Positions 24,201 through 34,545 are shown, counted from the stretch's first letter. The stretch: DNA of 64,000 nt from Hemibagrus wyckioides (GCF_019097595.1 NC_080734.1:17620392-17684391); one strand, 5' to 3'. Program-made: numbers and translations. Notes: a model not told the origin generated them from the sequence alone.

Positions 24201-27200
24201 AGGGAGAGAGAGCTGGAGAATGGAGAGAGAGATGGAGAATGAGTGAGCTAGGGAAGGGAGAGAGAGCAAGAGGGTAAGTGAGCTAGAGAAAGAAGAAAGG
24301 GTGAGAGAGAGAGCGAGAGATACAGAATGAGTGAGCTAGGGAGGAGGATAAGTGTGAGAGGGAGAGAGAGAGAGATGGAGAATGAGTGAGCTAGGGAAGG
24401 GAGAGAGAGATGGAGAATGAGTGAGCTAGGGAAGGGAGAGAGAGAGAGAGAGATGGAGAATGAGTGAGCTAGGGAAGGGAGAGAGAGATGGAGAATGAGT
24501 GAGCTAGGGAAGGGAGAGAGAGAGAGAGAGATGGAGAATGAGTGAGCTAGGGAAGGGAGAGAGAGAGAGAGAGATGGAGAATGAGTGAGCTAGGGAAGGG
24601 AGAGAGAGATGGAGAATGAGTGAGCTAGGGAAGGGAGAGAGAGAGAGAGAGATGGAGAATGAGTGAGCTAGGGAAGGGAGAGAGAGATGGAGAATGAGTG
24701 AGCTAGGGAAGGGAGAGAGAGATGGAGAATGAGTGAGTTAGGGAAGGGAGAGAGAGATGGAGAATGAGTGAGTTAGGGAAGGGAGAGAGAGATGGAGAAT
24801 GAGTGAGTTAGGGAAGGGAGAGAGAGATGGAGAATGAGTGAGCTAGGGAAGGGAGAGAGAGATGGAGAATGAGTGAGTTAGGGAAGGGAGAGAGAGATGG
24901 AGAATGAGTGAGTTAGGGAAGGGAGAGAGAGATGGAGAATGAGTGAGTTAGGGAAGGGAGAGAGAGATGGAGAATGAGTGAGCTAGGGAAGGGAGAGAGA
25001 GATGGAGAATGAGTGAGTTAGGGAAGGGAGAGAGAGATGGAGAATGAGTGAGTTAGGGAAGGGAGAGAGAGATGGAGAATGAGTGAGTTAGGGAAGGGAG
25101 AGAGAGATGGAGAATGAGTGAGCTAGGGAAGGGAGAGAGAGATGGAGAATGAGTGAGTTAGGGAAGGGAGAGAGAGATGGAGAATGAGTGAGTTAGGGAA
25201 GGGAGAGAGAGATGGAGAATGAGTGAGTTAGGGAAGGGAGAGAGAGATGGAGAATGAGTGAGCTAGGGAAGGGAGAGAGAGATGGAGAATGAGTGAGCTA
25301 GGGAAGGGAGAGAGAGAGAGAGAGAGATGGAGAATGAGTGAGCTAGGGAAGGGAGAGAGAGATGGAGAATGAGTGAGCTAGGGAAGGGAGAGAGAGATGG
25401 AGAATGAGTGAGCTAGGGAAGGGAGAGAGAGATGGAGAATGAGTGAGCTAGGGAAGGGAGAGAGAGATGGAGAATGAGCGAGTTAGGGAAGGGAGAGAGA
25501 GATGGAGAATGAGTGAGTTAGGGAAGGGAGAGAGAGATGGAGAATGAGTGAGTTAGGGAAGGGAGAGAGAGATGGAGAATGAGTGAGTTAGGGAAGGGAG
25601 AGAGAGATGGAGAATGAGTGAGCTAGGGAAGGGAGAGAGAGATGGAGAATGAGTGAGTTAGGGAAGGGAGAGAGAGATGGAGAATGAGTGAGTTAGGGAA
25701 GGGAGAGAGAGATGGAGAATGAGTGAGTTAGGGAAGGGAGAGAGAGATGGAGAATGAGTGAGTTAGGGAAGGGAGAGAGAGATGGAGAATGAGCGAGTTA
25801 GGGAAGGGAGAGAGAGATGGAGAATGAGCGAGTTAGGGAAGGGAGAGAGAGATGGAGAATGAGCGAGTTAGGGAAGGGAGAGAGAGATGGAGAATGAGCG
25901 AGTTAGGGAAGGGAGAGAGAGATGGAGAATGAGCGAGTTAGGGAAGGGAGAGAGAGATGGAGAATGAGCGAGTTAGGGAAGGGAGAGAGAGATGGAGAAT
26001 GAGCGAGTTAGGGAAGGGAGAGAGAGATGGAGAATGAGCGAGTTAGGGAAGGGAGAGAGAGATGGAGAATGAGTGAGTTAGGGAAGGGAGAGAGAGATGG
26101 AGAATGAGTGAGTTAGGGAAGGGAGAGAGAGATGGAGAATGAGTGAGTTAGGGAAGGGAGAGAGAGATGGAGAATGAGTGAGTTAGGGAAGGGAGAGAGA
26201 GATGGAGAATGAGTGAGTTAGGGAAGGGAGAGAGAGATGGAGAATGAGTGAGCTAGGGAAGGGGGGGAGAGAGAGAGAGATGGAGAATGAGTGAGCTAGA
26301 GAAGGGGGAGAGAGATGGAGAATGAGTGAGCTAGGGAAGGGAGAGAGAGATGGAGAATGAGTGAGCTAGGGAAGGGGGAGAGAGAGAGAGAGATGGAGAA
26401 TGAGTGAGCTAGAGAAGGGGGAGAGAGATGGAGAATGAGTGAGCTAGGGAAGGGAGAGAGAGATGGAGAATGAGTGAGCTAGGGAAGGGAGAGAGAGATG
26501 GAGAATGAGTGAGCTAGGGAAGGGAGAGAGAGAGAGAGAGAGATGGAGAATGAGTGAGCTAGGGAAGGGAGAGAGAGAGAGAGAGAGATGGAGAATGAGT
26601 GAGCTAGGGAAGGGAGAGAGAGAGAGAGATGGAGAATGAGTGAGCTAGGGAAGGGAGAGAGAGAGAGATGGAGAATGAGTGAGCTAGGGAAGGGAGAGAG
26701 AGAGAGAGATGGAGAATGAGTGAGCTAGGGAAGGGAGAGAGAGAGAGATGGAGAATGAGTGAGCTAGGGAAGAGAGGATGGGCGAGTGAGAGAGAGGAAG
26801 GGAGAGAGAGCTAGACGATGAGTGAGTAAGAGAATGGAGGAAGAGTGGGAAAAGCGAGAGCTATAGAAGGGAGGAGGAGAAGTGAGAGAGAGAGAGAGAT
26901 TTCACCTCAGAGCATGGTCAGTGTCGTTTCCTTGTGATGTCACTAACAGTGCAGATGTTTTGTTGTTGAATCCATCAAATGCTTTTTAGTTTGAATTTTC
27001 ATTTCTGATTAACACCCAAACCCCGTATTCAAAAACAAGCCCCATAATGACCTGCCCATGTTCCTGTACTGTGTAGGAGCCACCAGCGTGCGTTACCTGT
27101 CTGTCGAGGGTCTGGTGACTGCAGTACAGAGCGGCATTGAGTTATACGACAAGGAGCAGATCAGCTCCAGCAGCAAGACCAGCACAAAACTGGGTCACTG

Positions 27201-27246
27201 TACAGCCTGCCTGACTGGTAAATACCCCGTCGAGCTGGAGTGGTGA
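11153..27246 (+). CDS. ppat: PPAT: amidophosphoribosyltransferase (PRPP amidotransferase)
   Basis: This is the first committed, feedback-regulated step of de novo purine synthesis: PRPP + glutamine to phosphoribosylamine. Eleven exons: 11153-11280, 16972-17038, 17201-17407, 18742-18854, 18995-19140, 19365-19437, 19520-19671, 20405-20532, 21979-22200, 22294-22414 and 27077-27246. They total 1527 nt, 508 aa (human 517). An 11-residue propeptide precedes catalytic Cys12 (ECGVFGC), as in the Ntn-type class II glutamine amidotransferases. The PRPP-binding motif [13 protein letters not shown] is at about 385-397. The four 4Fe-4S ligands are C280, C426, C494 and C497. Exons 3 and 7 can only be joined onward with GC donors (17408 and 19672); all other introns are GT-AG. 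Intron 1 (5.7 kb) hosts an antisense gene and intron 10 (4.7 kb) a huge minisatellite. Confidence 0.98.
12324..16018 (-). CDS. Triple Myb/SANT-like DNA-binding domain protein, nested in PPAT intron 1
   Basis: Five exons, 5' to 3': 15643-16018, 14182-14607, 13971-14039, 13180-13863 and 12324-12499. They join in phase 1 throughout, giving 1731 nt and 576 aa. Three repeats resemble the Myb/SANT-like domain (Myb_DNA-bind_4 type). The first is [16 protein letters not shown]...[10 protein letters not shown]. It is cut short, because the following region lacks [10 protein letters not shown]. The second is [16 protein letters not shown]...[12 protein letters not shown]. The third is [16 protein letters not shown]...[12 protein letters not shown]. 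Exon 3 and the C-terminus are acidic and Ser/Thr-rich, like an activation or linker segment. It is probably a nuclear DNA-binding protein, perhaps derived from a Harbinger-type transposon's Myb-like protein as is proposed for this domain class; that is inference. The stop could be bypassed, since 'ctggtgagc' next to it is donor-like. I do not recognise a named orthologue. Confidence 0.85.
13031..13070. repeat. (CA)n microsatellite
   Basis: About 20 near-perfect CA units lie between the last two exons of the nested Myb/SANT-like gene. Confidence 0.93.
15213..15257. repeat. (ATT)n microsatellite
   Basis: About 15 perfect ATT units in the first intron of the nested antisense gene. A diverged duplication flanks it: 'aataagtcagtt ... 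aaagtccctcattat' near 15300 recurs as 'aataagtcagtt ... aaagttcctcattat' near 15540. Confidence 0.9.
16019..16971. promoter_or_regulatory. Presumed promoter/5' region of the nested antisense gene, within PPAT intron 1
   Basis: About 950 bp with no further coding exon. It is C/T-rich near 16380-16450, with GC-rich purine stretches at 16185-16200 and 16575-16625. It must contain the 5' UTR and promoter of the minus-strand gene that starts at 16018. No single core element stands out on that strand. The TATA-like 'cataaaagg' at about 16611 is on the plus strand and has no known gene to serve. Confidence 0.35.
17776..18008 (-). mobile_element. tRNA-derived SINE
   Basis: A close relative lies at 48373-48585. 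Both share 'gcacagtgaaat', 'gcccctggagca', 'gggccttgctcaagggccca' and 'gatcttccggtcaacgaccc'. Read on the minus strand it starts with a tRNA-like A-box/B-box head. It lies in PPAT intron 3. Confidence 0.7.
18598..18620. repeat. (ATT)n microsatellite
   Basis: Seven to eight perfect ATT units in PPAT intron 3. Confidence 0.85.
20743..20765. repeat. (TG)n(CG)n microsatellite
   Basis: A short TG run passes into cgcgca within PPAT intron 8. Confidence 0.85.
21110..21905. repeat. Diverged tandem duplication in PPAT intron 8
   Basis: A block with 'tactacccagcgac ... acattcaaattctgg ... aggagatggtttgcaagcaac' near 21140-21260 recurs near 21475-21590 ('tactatccagtgac ... gcattcaaatcctgg ... aggagatggtttacaagcaac'). 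Part of it occurs a third time near 21836-21920. Spacing is about 340-360 bp. The copies are interspersed with GAGA/TGTG microsatellites. No coding capacity. Confidence 0.7.
22674..26900. repeat. 4.2-kb purine-rich (GA) minisatellite in PPAT intron 10
   Basis: The plus strand is nearly all A and G with regular T. From 22674 to about 24060 the units are about 138-146 bp long, marked by 'atggatagatggaggatgag'. From about 24080 to 26770 the unit is 35 bp: gatggagaatgagtgagYta followed by gggaagggagagaga, with length variants from extra GA steps. Variant units are ordered non-randomly (see findings). The whole array lies between PPAT exons 10 and 11 and must be spliced out. The Leu/Ser/His-rich frames on the minus strand are artefacts. 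Confidence 0.97.
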
Positions 27247-27729
27247 TGAAACACACAGCAACACAACAGCCAACGTTGCACCTCGTGAAAATGTAGCTGT
27301 GATGAGTGTAACCATTGCGGATGGATTAGCTCTACTATACAGGGAGGTATGAAAGGTAATCGTGATTGCTGCGTGCAGTTAATTATAACGCTAACGATGG
27401 TTTCCACTCTCTCAAGGACATTTAAATTCCTCAACCGTGTGTTTATTCTGACATAATTCCTGAAATGTGCCGTATACTTTAATATCTACACTTGTAAGCA
27501 CTTTTTTTTTTGTGATGTATCTGAGTTACACACACAACATTTACATCTAGACCGTTTAGCTGTTTATTTTGTGTAACATTACACCCTTTTTATTTCTATC
27601 TACAGCCTTTCCTGTAGCCACACAGCATTATTATTATTGTCTTTGACAAATCCTGATGACATTCCTCAGTTTTTTGAAGATTTCCCTGTTCATAAGAGAC
27701 GACGTTTTGTCTGTAGTAAATGTGTGTGA

Positions 27730-27795
27730 AATAAAACTGCTTTTGTTTGTTCTGTCCAATGTAATTAAAACACACAAAGAGCATGTTCCAATAAA
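27730..27795 (+). terminator. Likely PPAT polyadenylation signals
   Basis: AATAAA occurs at 27730-27735 and again at 27790-27795, about 485 and 545 nt after the PPAT stop. Either fits a 3' end converging on HJURP. Confidence 0.5.
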
Positions 27796-27822
27796 ATTGA
27801 TGATCCCATTGTAGAAAACATA

Positions 27823-27828
27823 TTTATT
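27823..27828 (-). terminator. Candidate HJURP polyadenylation signal
   Basis: Minus-strand AATAAA, about 357 nt past the HJURP stop and within 30 bp of the second PPAT signal. Another minus-strand AATAAA lies near 27943. Which is used cannot be told from sequence. Confidence 0.4.
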
Positions 27829-28184
27829 AAATTCAGTTTACATGCAGCGTGAACACAAAGATAATTTGTAGACAAAAACATGGAGTTTGTCTAGCAGAAA
27901 GGAAAAAAAAACAAAAAACTATTACATACGTTACACAGGAATTTTTATTCACAAGCTGTTTCCTGTATTTAAACTGGACAGGCTTGAACACTGACCGCTA
28001 TAATCACAAATAATATGTCTTGTTTAAATGTTGATGAAAGCTTTTTCCTTTGGGTCAGAGAAACTTTCTTTTCCTGGCTATAATATGGAATTAACAGGGA
28101 CTTACACGGTCAATGTAATGTTTCCTTTCTGAACTTACAGTAACCTACAGTAATGGCTTCTCTTAAACGAACAGGGAAAGCGCA

Positions 28185-31100
28185 TCACTGGAGAGGGCCA
28201 TACAGGAGCCGCCTTCTTGACAGCCTGGAAAATATAAATAGATTCGGGTGAAATGAATAGATTCAGGTGGAATAAAAAAAGAATAGCATTATTAGTGTGT
28301 AGGCTTTTACCTTGGCGAGGCTGAGACACCACTCCGATCCCAGGCTCTCCCTGGTGACCTGGCTGTAAATAAATAAATAAATAAATAAAGTAATAAGTAA
28401 TCGTGTCTGATGTTCTAATATAACGTGATGTACACACTGCAGTCCATTTATAAATTTGTAAAAATTGATTAGGCTGAAACCCTAAACCGTAGCCAGACAT
28501 CACACACAAAATGTTATTGTCATGGTTATTATTTTTGTTTATTTGAATGCAAATCAATCCAGCATAATGTTAACAGCAGAAAATATTTAATGATTTTATG
28601 AATGGATTCATGGATTGTATCACGATCACTGGGAGTATTCCTAAATTAGGAATAAAACACTATGGGGCATGGATTTATAAGAAATGTATCGGTATCATGG
28701 TCTTGTGTGGTTCAGTATAAAGGGGAGTTACCACACCAAAGCTGATCATTAATACATGTTTTATTCCTGTTATACCACAGAAATTTCAATAATATTTATG
28801 AAGGATATTTTAGTTTGAATCCCGATGATGCGACAGCCAGCTACGGCCGCAGGAGGAGCAAGAGAGCAATACTGGTCATGCCGTGTCTCATCAATCATAG
28901 CATCACTAGCCATTCATGGACGCTCATGTATGCAAAGAAATGGGGTGTGTGAGGGTTCTGCCTTCATGCGTCTTGGGAAAGCAAGAGCCTCCAACCCTCT
29001 CAAACTATAATTTTATACATAACTGGTGAGTAGGAACTAATGCAAAAATCAGGGAAAATTCCTAAATATTCCGATTTAATCTTGTGGACTGTCTATTAAA
29101 ACAGAGAAACAGTTTAGGCCCTGTTCTCACTTAATTTTCTGTCTCAAAGTTCATGAAAAACTAAAAATTTTGCAGCTTGCAGGGAACTCTCCACTGAAAG
29201 ACTTTCCAGTGTTGGAAAGTTACAGATTTGCGTGAAGAGTAAAAGGCATGTAAGATTCCCTTTTCAGAAAGCATCACCATATCAGTTACACAGTGTAAGG
29301 AGAGTGTTTGTCATACATCTTGTTGCTATTGTATTGTAGATGAAAGAGCTCATTAGTCGATACCTTGCACACTGGTAAGTCCTAGCCTACTGCTACAAGT
29401 CCGGGTTTTTGTTTTTCTAAGGTCAAAAATGGGAACATTTTTCAGTGAACTGAACTAATTTTCACTTTCTGTGGCCAGAGCTACATTCACACATACAGTG
29501 CTTTTTATCTCTGCAAGTCTCTGTACTGGTCATCCTTAGGCGATCCTAACGCAGGTTGCCATAGTAACAACGTTTAACAGTGGGTGGAGCAGTTTTCTCG
29601 CTGTCAATATAAAATGTTCTGGAGGGAGATTTTGGTATATATGTATGTATGTATGTATGAGATGAAGGAGACGCAGAGCGAGCTCTTTGATGTGGACCAC
29701 ATGACCTCTACTGTCTTCACTCCCATTGGTAGCCGCTGCAGAGTCACTCATTCACTAAAAGTTCAACTTTTCTTAGCTTTGTTATTGTCGCAGGACACAC
29801 CTACATCTAGTAGTTAATATTTACCGTCTTTCAGTGAAATTTAATGATCTCTGTGCTTGGTTGCTGTATGTAGGAATGCAGTTAAGACTAAAGGCAACAA
29901 AAGTACCCTAAAACTCAAAATGACTTCATTAGACATGTAACGCATCACCGGGTAGCATCTACAGGTCATAGATTTCAGGTTGTCATTGAATTGCTACTAA
30001 AACATGACAATCATGACTAATCATTTAAGATCACGTTTATTTATTTGTTACTTTTGGTCTCCTAAAAAGGAGTTACTTCGTATAAAAAGTATTTGGTTCA
30101 TTCAGCCAAATGAGCGCGCACACACACGTCCAAAGTCTGAGGAAGGCAATCTAACAGAAACGGCCACCGTCCAGGTACTTACTGCCTTCAGAGATGTCAA
30201 AATTCTCACCCTCACCACGATACCTCAACGATTCTCTCTGCAAGCACGAGAAATGAAAAAGGTTACTCCAAAAGCCGACGTTAGATGATACTTAATTTTA
30301 ACATTGTGTTACATGTCGTCTTACCCATGATGGGGAGTAGTGCTGTGTCTGCAGGTCCAGTCTGGAGCTTGGTCTCCTCCCGTTGCTTCCTGATCCACTT
30401 TGTCTTATGGCTCTGAGAAATCCCGGGCTGGGACACTGTAAGAGAAGAGCCCTGTTCCAGGTGTATTTGTCCTCATTGGGCTCCATCACTGCAGTATCTA
30501 CATATCTGTTCACCTCCTGCTGCTGCGGCCAGAACTGGTCAGAAGGGGTCCGTCGTGGTGAACAGCTCTCACGGAAACGCTTGAATCTCAGCGATTCCAC
30601 TACCTCTGGCTCACGAGATCTCTTCTTCAGCTGGCTCCGTACAGGAGTTAGAGAGAGTGCCGACATGCTCGTGGAGGACAAAGCCGGACTCTGGATGCCG
30701 GATCGCCTCTTGCAGAGATGACAGGAAGATGTAGGGTTGGTGCTACGACAGATAAAATGATGATAAAGACTCATGAACTCAGCATCAATCTGCCTGCTGG
30801 GGATCCGGGAGATGGTAGAGGATGGGGAAATGTGGCTGGAGAAGGACGGCTGGCGTTTCAGCTGGTTGCTGGGATTCTTCTGATAGGGAGAATGATCTCT
30901 CTGACCTTGGTAAGGAGATCGGCACACCTCGGAGGTACGAATCATGGGCGACGCTTGTTTAGGGTAGGACAAGGATGTTTGCTGGTCGCTAATAATTTTG
31001 GCCTTTAGAGGACTCCTCAGTTGAGAAAGAGGAACACTGAGAGCTCTCTGCGGGGAGGCGGTGGGAGAATGAATGTAGTCCCTGCGCAGGCCTGAGCGAT

Positions 31101-34100
31101 AGTAGGATGGTGACGGATTATCAGAGTTACATCTTTGGTTTGCAAGAGATGACATTCTGGCCATTTTTAACGGTGACCATGTTGTGCCAGCGACAGAGGA
31201 GGCTGAAACCCCATGAGATCTTGGCAAAAAGACCGGTTCAACAACGTAGGTCTGGTTGAGATCTGGTGAAGGAGAATGAGGAGAGGAAGAACCAGAAGAT
31301 GGGGGAGTTGAAAGGTCCAGCACACGAACGGGTCGATGACGTGGTGACTTGCTGCTCGAGCACTGGCCTGTCCAGTGGGCTGAACTGTTTTCCACTCGCG
31401 TTGTTTTCTCCGCATCATCTCTTCTTGGTGAATAAAAACAAGCCGTGGACACTAGGGATGTATTACTGATACTCTTCATTGGTGAAAAGTCCAGCTTGCT
31501 TTTGTGTGGTGAAGATCCCTGATACCTGAACATACTTTTCTGGTGGTTACTGATGTTATCACGGGCTGGTTTCGGGGCAGTAGTTGCTCTCTCTCTCGTC
31601 CTGTTCAGCGTGGGATTATGGTCATTGCTGAAAATGTAACTGTGGTGCTGTGCTTGGGAAGACTGCCAGCGCCTACGACGATACCTGCGCAAGACAGAGC
31701 TAGCCACGTTGGTCACGTGCTGACGTCGGTATGCCTCGCCGATCTGGTTCAGCATGCTGGGATAGACGTCCAATAGAGTGCTGCCGTTGCTGTTTAGAGT
31801 TCTCTCCAGATCCGGGTCCTCTTCCTCAGGCTGAGACGGCTCGTCCCACAAACAGCTGCGAGAGCTGCTCATGGATTTTGCAAAAAGATGGGAAGTCTCA
31901 GAACCTGTGTTCAAAACAACCGGCAGTGTATTGTTGGGGTGGATTCAGATTCCTGTCTTATTTAATAAGCACTCGTATATGCAAAGCTGTACACTATTGG
32001 CTTGGTGGAAAAGCGTAAATGTAGGAATGGGGAGTTCTTACACTGGCCGCTAGTGCAGTTTTCCATCTGACTGGAACATTCGAGATCATCTATGGTTTCA
32101 TCCATCTGAATTAACACAAAACAAGACAAATGTTTTATTTACTTCTAATAAGAAATATACATATGTAAATAAAATTAAAAAAAATCATTTGTAATATCTA
32201 TCTAACTCCTCCCCACCCTCCAAAAATGAATAGCGTATTGTTTAAAAACCAAACACACTCCACCTGGCATGAAGACAGAGATGAACTCGCGTCTTGATCC
32301 AAGAGACTCTGTTCTTCCTGTGGGTTATCCGAGACTAGACGAAAAAAGAAAAAAATATATATATATAGAGCATGTAAGGGATCATCAATTGCAAGATGAT
32401 TAATCATAAGTATATAGAAAACCAAAACAAAATGTTTCCTACCCTGCAGTGACCGCTTTTTGAGCTGATCCTGCAAAAACAAATGACATGTCAAGAAACT
32501 TGTAAGCAAACGTCACTTTTCGTTACGTTTTTTTGTTGTCCAGCTGTCTTCATTCTTCCAAGGCACTGACCTGATCATGTGAAAGTCATTACGACCCAGA
32601 CTGGACAGAAGTGTAACAGTAAAATGTGTGGAGCATAACAACAAAAGAAGGAAGGCCACAACAGCTGACTTAAAAAACCAAAAAAAACCAAAACTGTATG
32701 AATGAATTCCTTTTTCCTTTCCAAGATTTGACCTTTTCAACCTTTTAGCATTTTACATTGCGGTACTATAATACACAGCCTTTCCATTATGACCCACAAA
32801 CTCAGTGCACTGATCTAAATGTCCATCAAAACCAGACAGCTGGTCTAAAGTGTGATCTCGGTTGCTTTCTTCTTACCCTTAAGTGCTGCAGCTCTTCTTC
32901 TGCTGTAGCGCTGTTCAGAGGCACAGAATCTGCGGACACAGAAACACAGCCTGAGACGTGCATCCACACTGACTCGACTGCGCAGACCTTTTACACCCCA
33001 GAGCCACTCAGTATAGACTTCCTTATGGGAAATATTAGAATATAATGCTCATTATTCAAATCTGTTCAAGGCTTTTCTGGATATATATTGGAGCCATTGA
33101 AGAATGTTTTATTCCTGAACCTTCCAGACAAAGCATATATAATATTGCCAAAAGTATGTGGACACCCGAGTTGTTACCCTTTTGCTGTTATAATTTACTC
33201 TAATGTGAAGGTTTCCCACTAGATGTTGGAGCGTGTCTGTGGGGATTAGTGATCATTCAGCTACAAGATCATTAGTGAGATCAGACAGAGGTCTGGGCTT
33301 CAGTCGGTGTTCCAGTTCAACCCAAAAGTGTTCAGTGGGGTTGAGTCAGGGCTCAGTGCAGGACATATAAGTTCTTCCACTCCAAGTCTTCATGTCTGGA
33401 GCTCACTGTGCACAGTTGTGTACATCATCATGCTTCATTCCTTCACTGGAACTAAGAGGAACAAACCTGTTCCTCTTAGTTCCAGTGAAGGAAAATTGTA
33501 CCGCTACAGCATGTAGAGACATTCAGTACAAACTTTGTGCAAAGCTCACATATGGGTTTGATGGTCAGGGCTCTTTTACACATTAATTATATTATTACTG
33601 GGGGATGTGGTAGCTTAGTGGTTAAGGTGTTGGTCTACTAAACGGTCCACCAATCTACCACTGCTGGGCCCCTGAGCAAGGCCCTTATCTCTAAATTGCT
33701 CAGTAAGTCACTCTGGATAAGGGAGTCTGCCAAATGCCAGAAATGCAGTTATAAGGGTTAAGGTTGAACCCATTTTGTTCACATTTCGAAACCACAACTT
33801 GACTAGTAATGATGTAATCCACTGCTATAGAAAATCTAAAAATAATATATCTCTTTTTAAAATATTCTCTCACCGTTCCCAGATGTGATGGTCATGGTTT
33901 TCAGGCAGACTTCAGGTCCTGGACCATCTAAATTCGAATACTGAAAACAGAGGAGTGATTGTTATTGCTTTATAATAGCTGTAGGTCATTTTAAAGTCTT
34001 TTTAAGTCTTAAAAGGTCTTTAAAGTCTTTCAGTCACTAGGTAAGTTAGGTAAGGCTGTGTGTATTTATTTATTTATATTTTATTAAAGTTATTAACGTT

Positions 34101-34267
34101 ATTAAGCTAAGCTAGTAACGGAAGTAGCTAATAACGGAAGGTGGCTAGCTAGCATTAACCCCGAGAAAGCTACTCACTTTTTGGAAAATCCGCTCCATGG
34201 TGTTTCTAAATATTTCGTCATTTTTCTTCAGCTGCTCTGAAATTATTTTTTGATCCATGTACTCCAT
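28185..34267 (-). CDS. hjurp: HJURP: Holliday junction recognition protein, CENP-A chaperone
   Basis: It escorts new CENP-A/H4 to centromeres. Ten exons, 5' to 3': 34178-34267, 33874-33940, 32877-32929, 32443-32470, 32264-32334, 32042-32105, 30325-31904, 30183-30237, 28311-28362 and 28185-28224. All are GT-AG and total 2100 nt, 699 aa (human 748). Residues about 15-52, NDEIFRNTMERIFQKYSNLD then VCLKTMTITSG, match the Scm3/CENP-A-binding domain. LLDVYPSMLNQIGEAYRR...RRYRRRRW (about 168-206) matches the mid domain. DAEFMSLYHHFICRSTN matches one HJURP C-terminal repeat. The rest is Ser/Pro/Arg-rich and disordered, and the protein ends SRRRLLYGPLQ. Residues diverge strongly outside these motifs, as is usual for HJURP. 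The exon at 30325-31904 reads through its donor to a false stop at 30298. The call rests on motif order plus exon phase; I could not run a profile search. Confidence 0.87.
33143..33575 (-). mobile_element. MITE copy A (inverted relative to copies B and C)
   Basis: It starts with 'tattgccaaaagtatgtggacacc' features. Its interior shares 'cattagtgagatcagac', 'caacccaaaagtgttcagtggggtt' and 'tcatgtctgg' with the reverse complement of copy B (34821-36711). It contains a perfect long inverted repeat at 33438-33489. It has no transposase frame. The element lies in HJURP intron 2. Confidence 0.7.
33438..33489. repeat. Perfect inverted repeat, 23-bp arms, 6-bp loop
   Basis: The left arm begins ccttcactggaac and the right arm ends gttccagtgaagg. 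The arms are exact reverse complements around the loop 'aaacct'. It lies inside MITE copy A, where copy B shows only a single arm-like stretch. Confidence 0.9.
33601..33755 (+). mobile_element. tRNA-derived SINE
   Basis: It begins 'ggggatgtggtagcttagtggttaa', a good A-box (tagcttagtgg), and continues 'gcccctgagcaaggccctta' and 'ggataagggagtctgccaaatgccagaaatg'. This tail also occurs at 7855-7930. It is inserted in HJURP intron 2 beside MITE copy A. Confidence 0.75.
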
Positions 34268-34279
34268 TTTAAAGGATAA

Positions 34280-34322
<43 letters not shown>

Positions 34323-34545
34323 CTGCTTCAGCAGCAGACCTCCAGCTGCAGCATCACTCTGAGTCTGAATACTTTTCAAATTTCCCCCCTGATGTAAAAC
34401 GGCGCTATTCATTGGCAGTTTGGAGGCGACGTCATTTTGCGTCGTTTTCACGCGACGCTATGCGTCAGTGCTTAGGGGCTGTGCGAGCATTTTCATGTGT
34501 TTGGTGAAATTTACGGATAAGAAGCAGCTTTAATTATAAGGGTTG
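34268..34545. promoter_or_regulatory. Divergent HJURP-AASDH promoter region
   Basis: 278 bp separate the HJURP start (minus) from the first AASDH ATG (plus). An ATT/ATA microsatellite (34280-34321) lies in the HJURP 5' UTR side. An inverted CCAAT box (attgg, about 34411) is followed by a CRE-like gacgtcat (34428-34435) and CpG-rich 'gcgtcg', 'cacgcgacgc' and 'atgcgtcag'. There is no TATA box. CCAAT plus CRE without TATA is common in bidirectional promoters. Activity is inferred from layout. Confidence 0.7.

Noticed and set aside
22674..26900. Possible CRISPR-like array of regular repeats
   Set aside because: Repeats are directly tandem without unique spacers, and the genome is vertebrate.
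29536..29751. 71-residue minus-strand frame as an extra HJURP exon
   Set aside because: The chain from 30183 to 28311 is already in phase with good splice sites, and the frame contains an (ATAC)n-type repeat translation.
30298..30324. HJURP C-terminus WVRRHVTQC read directly after the large exon
   Set aside because: The sequence after TGG is a good donor (GTAAGA). Three further exons continue in phase and end in SRRRLLYGPLQ.
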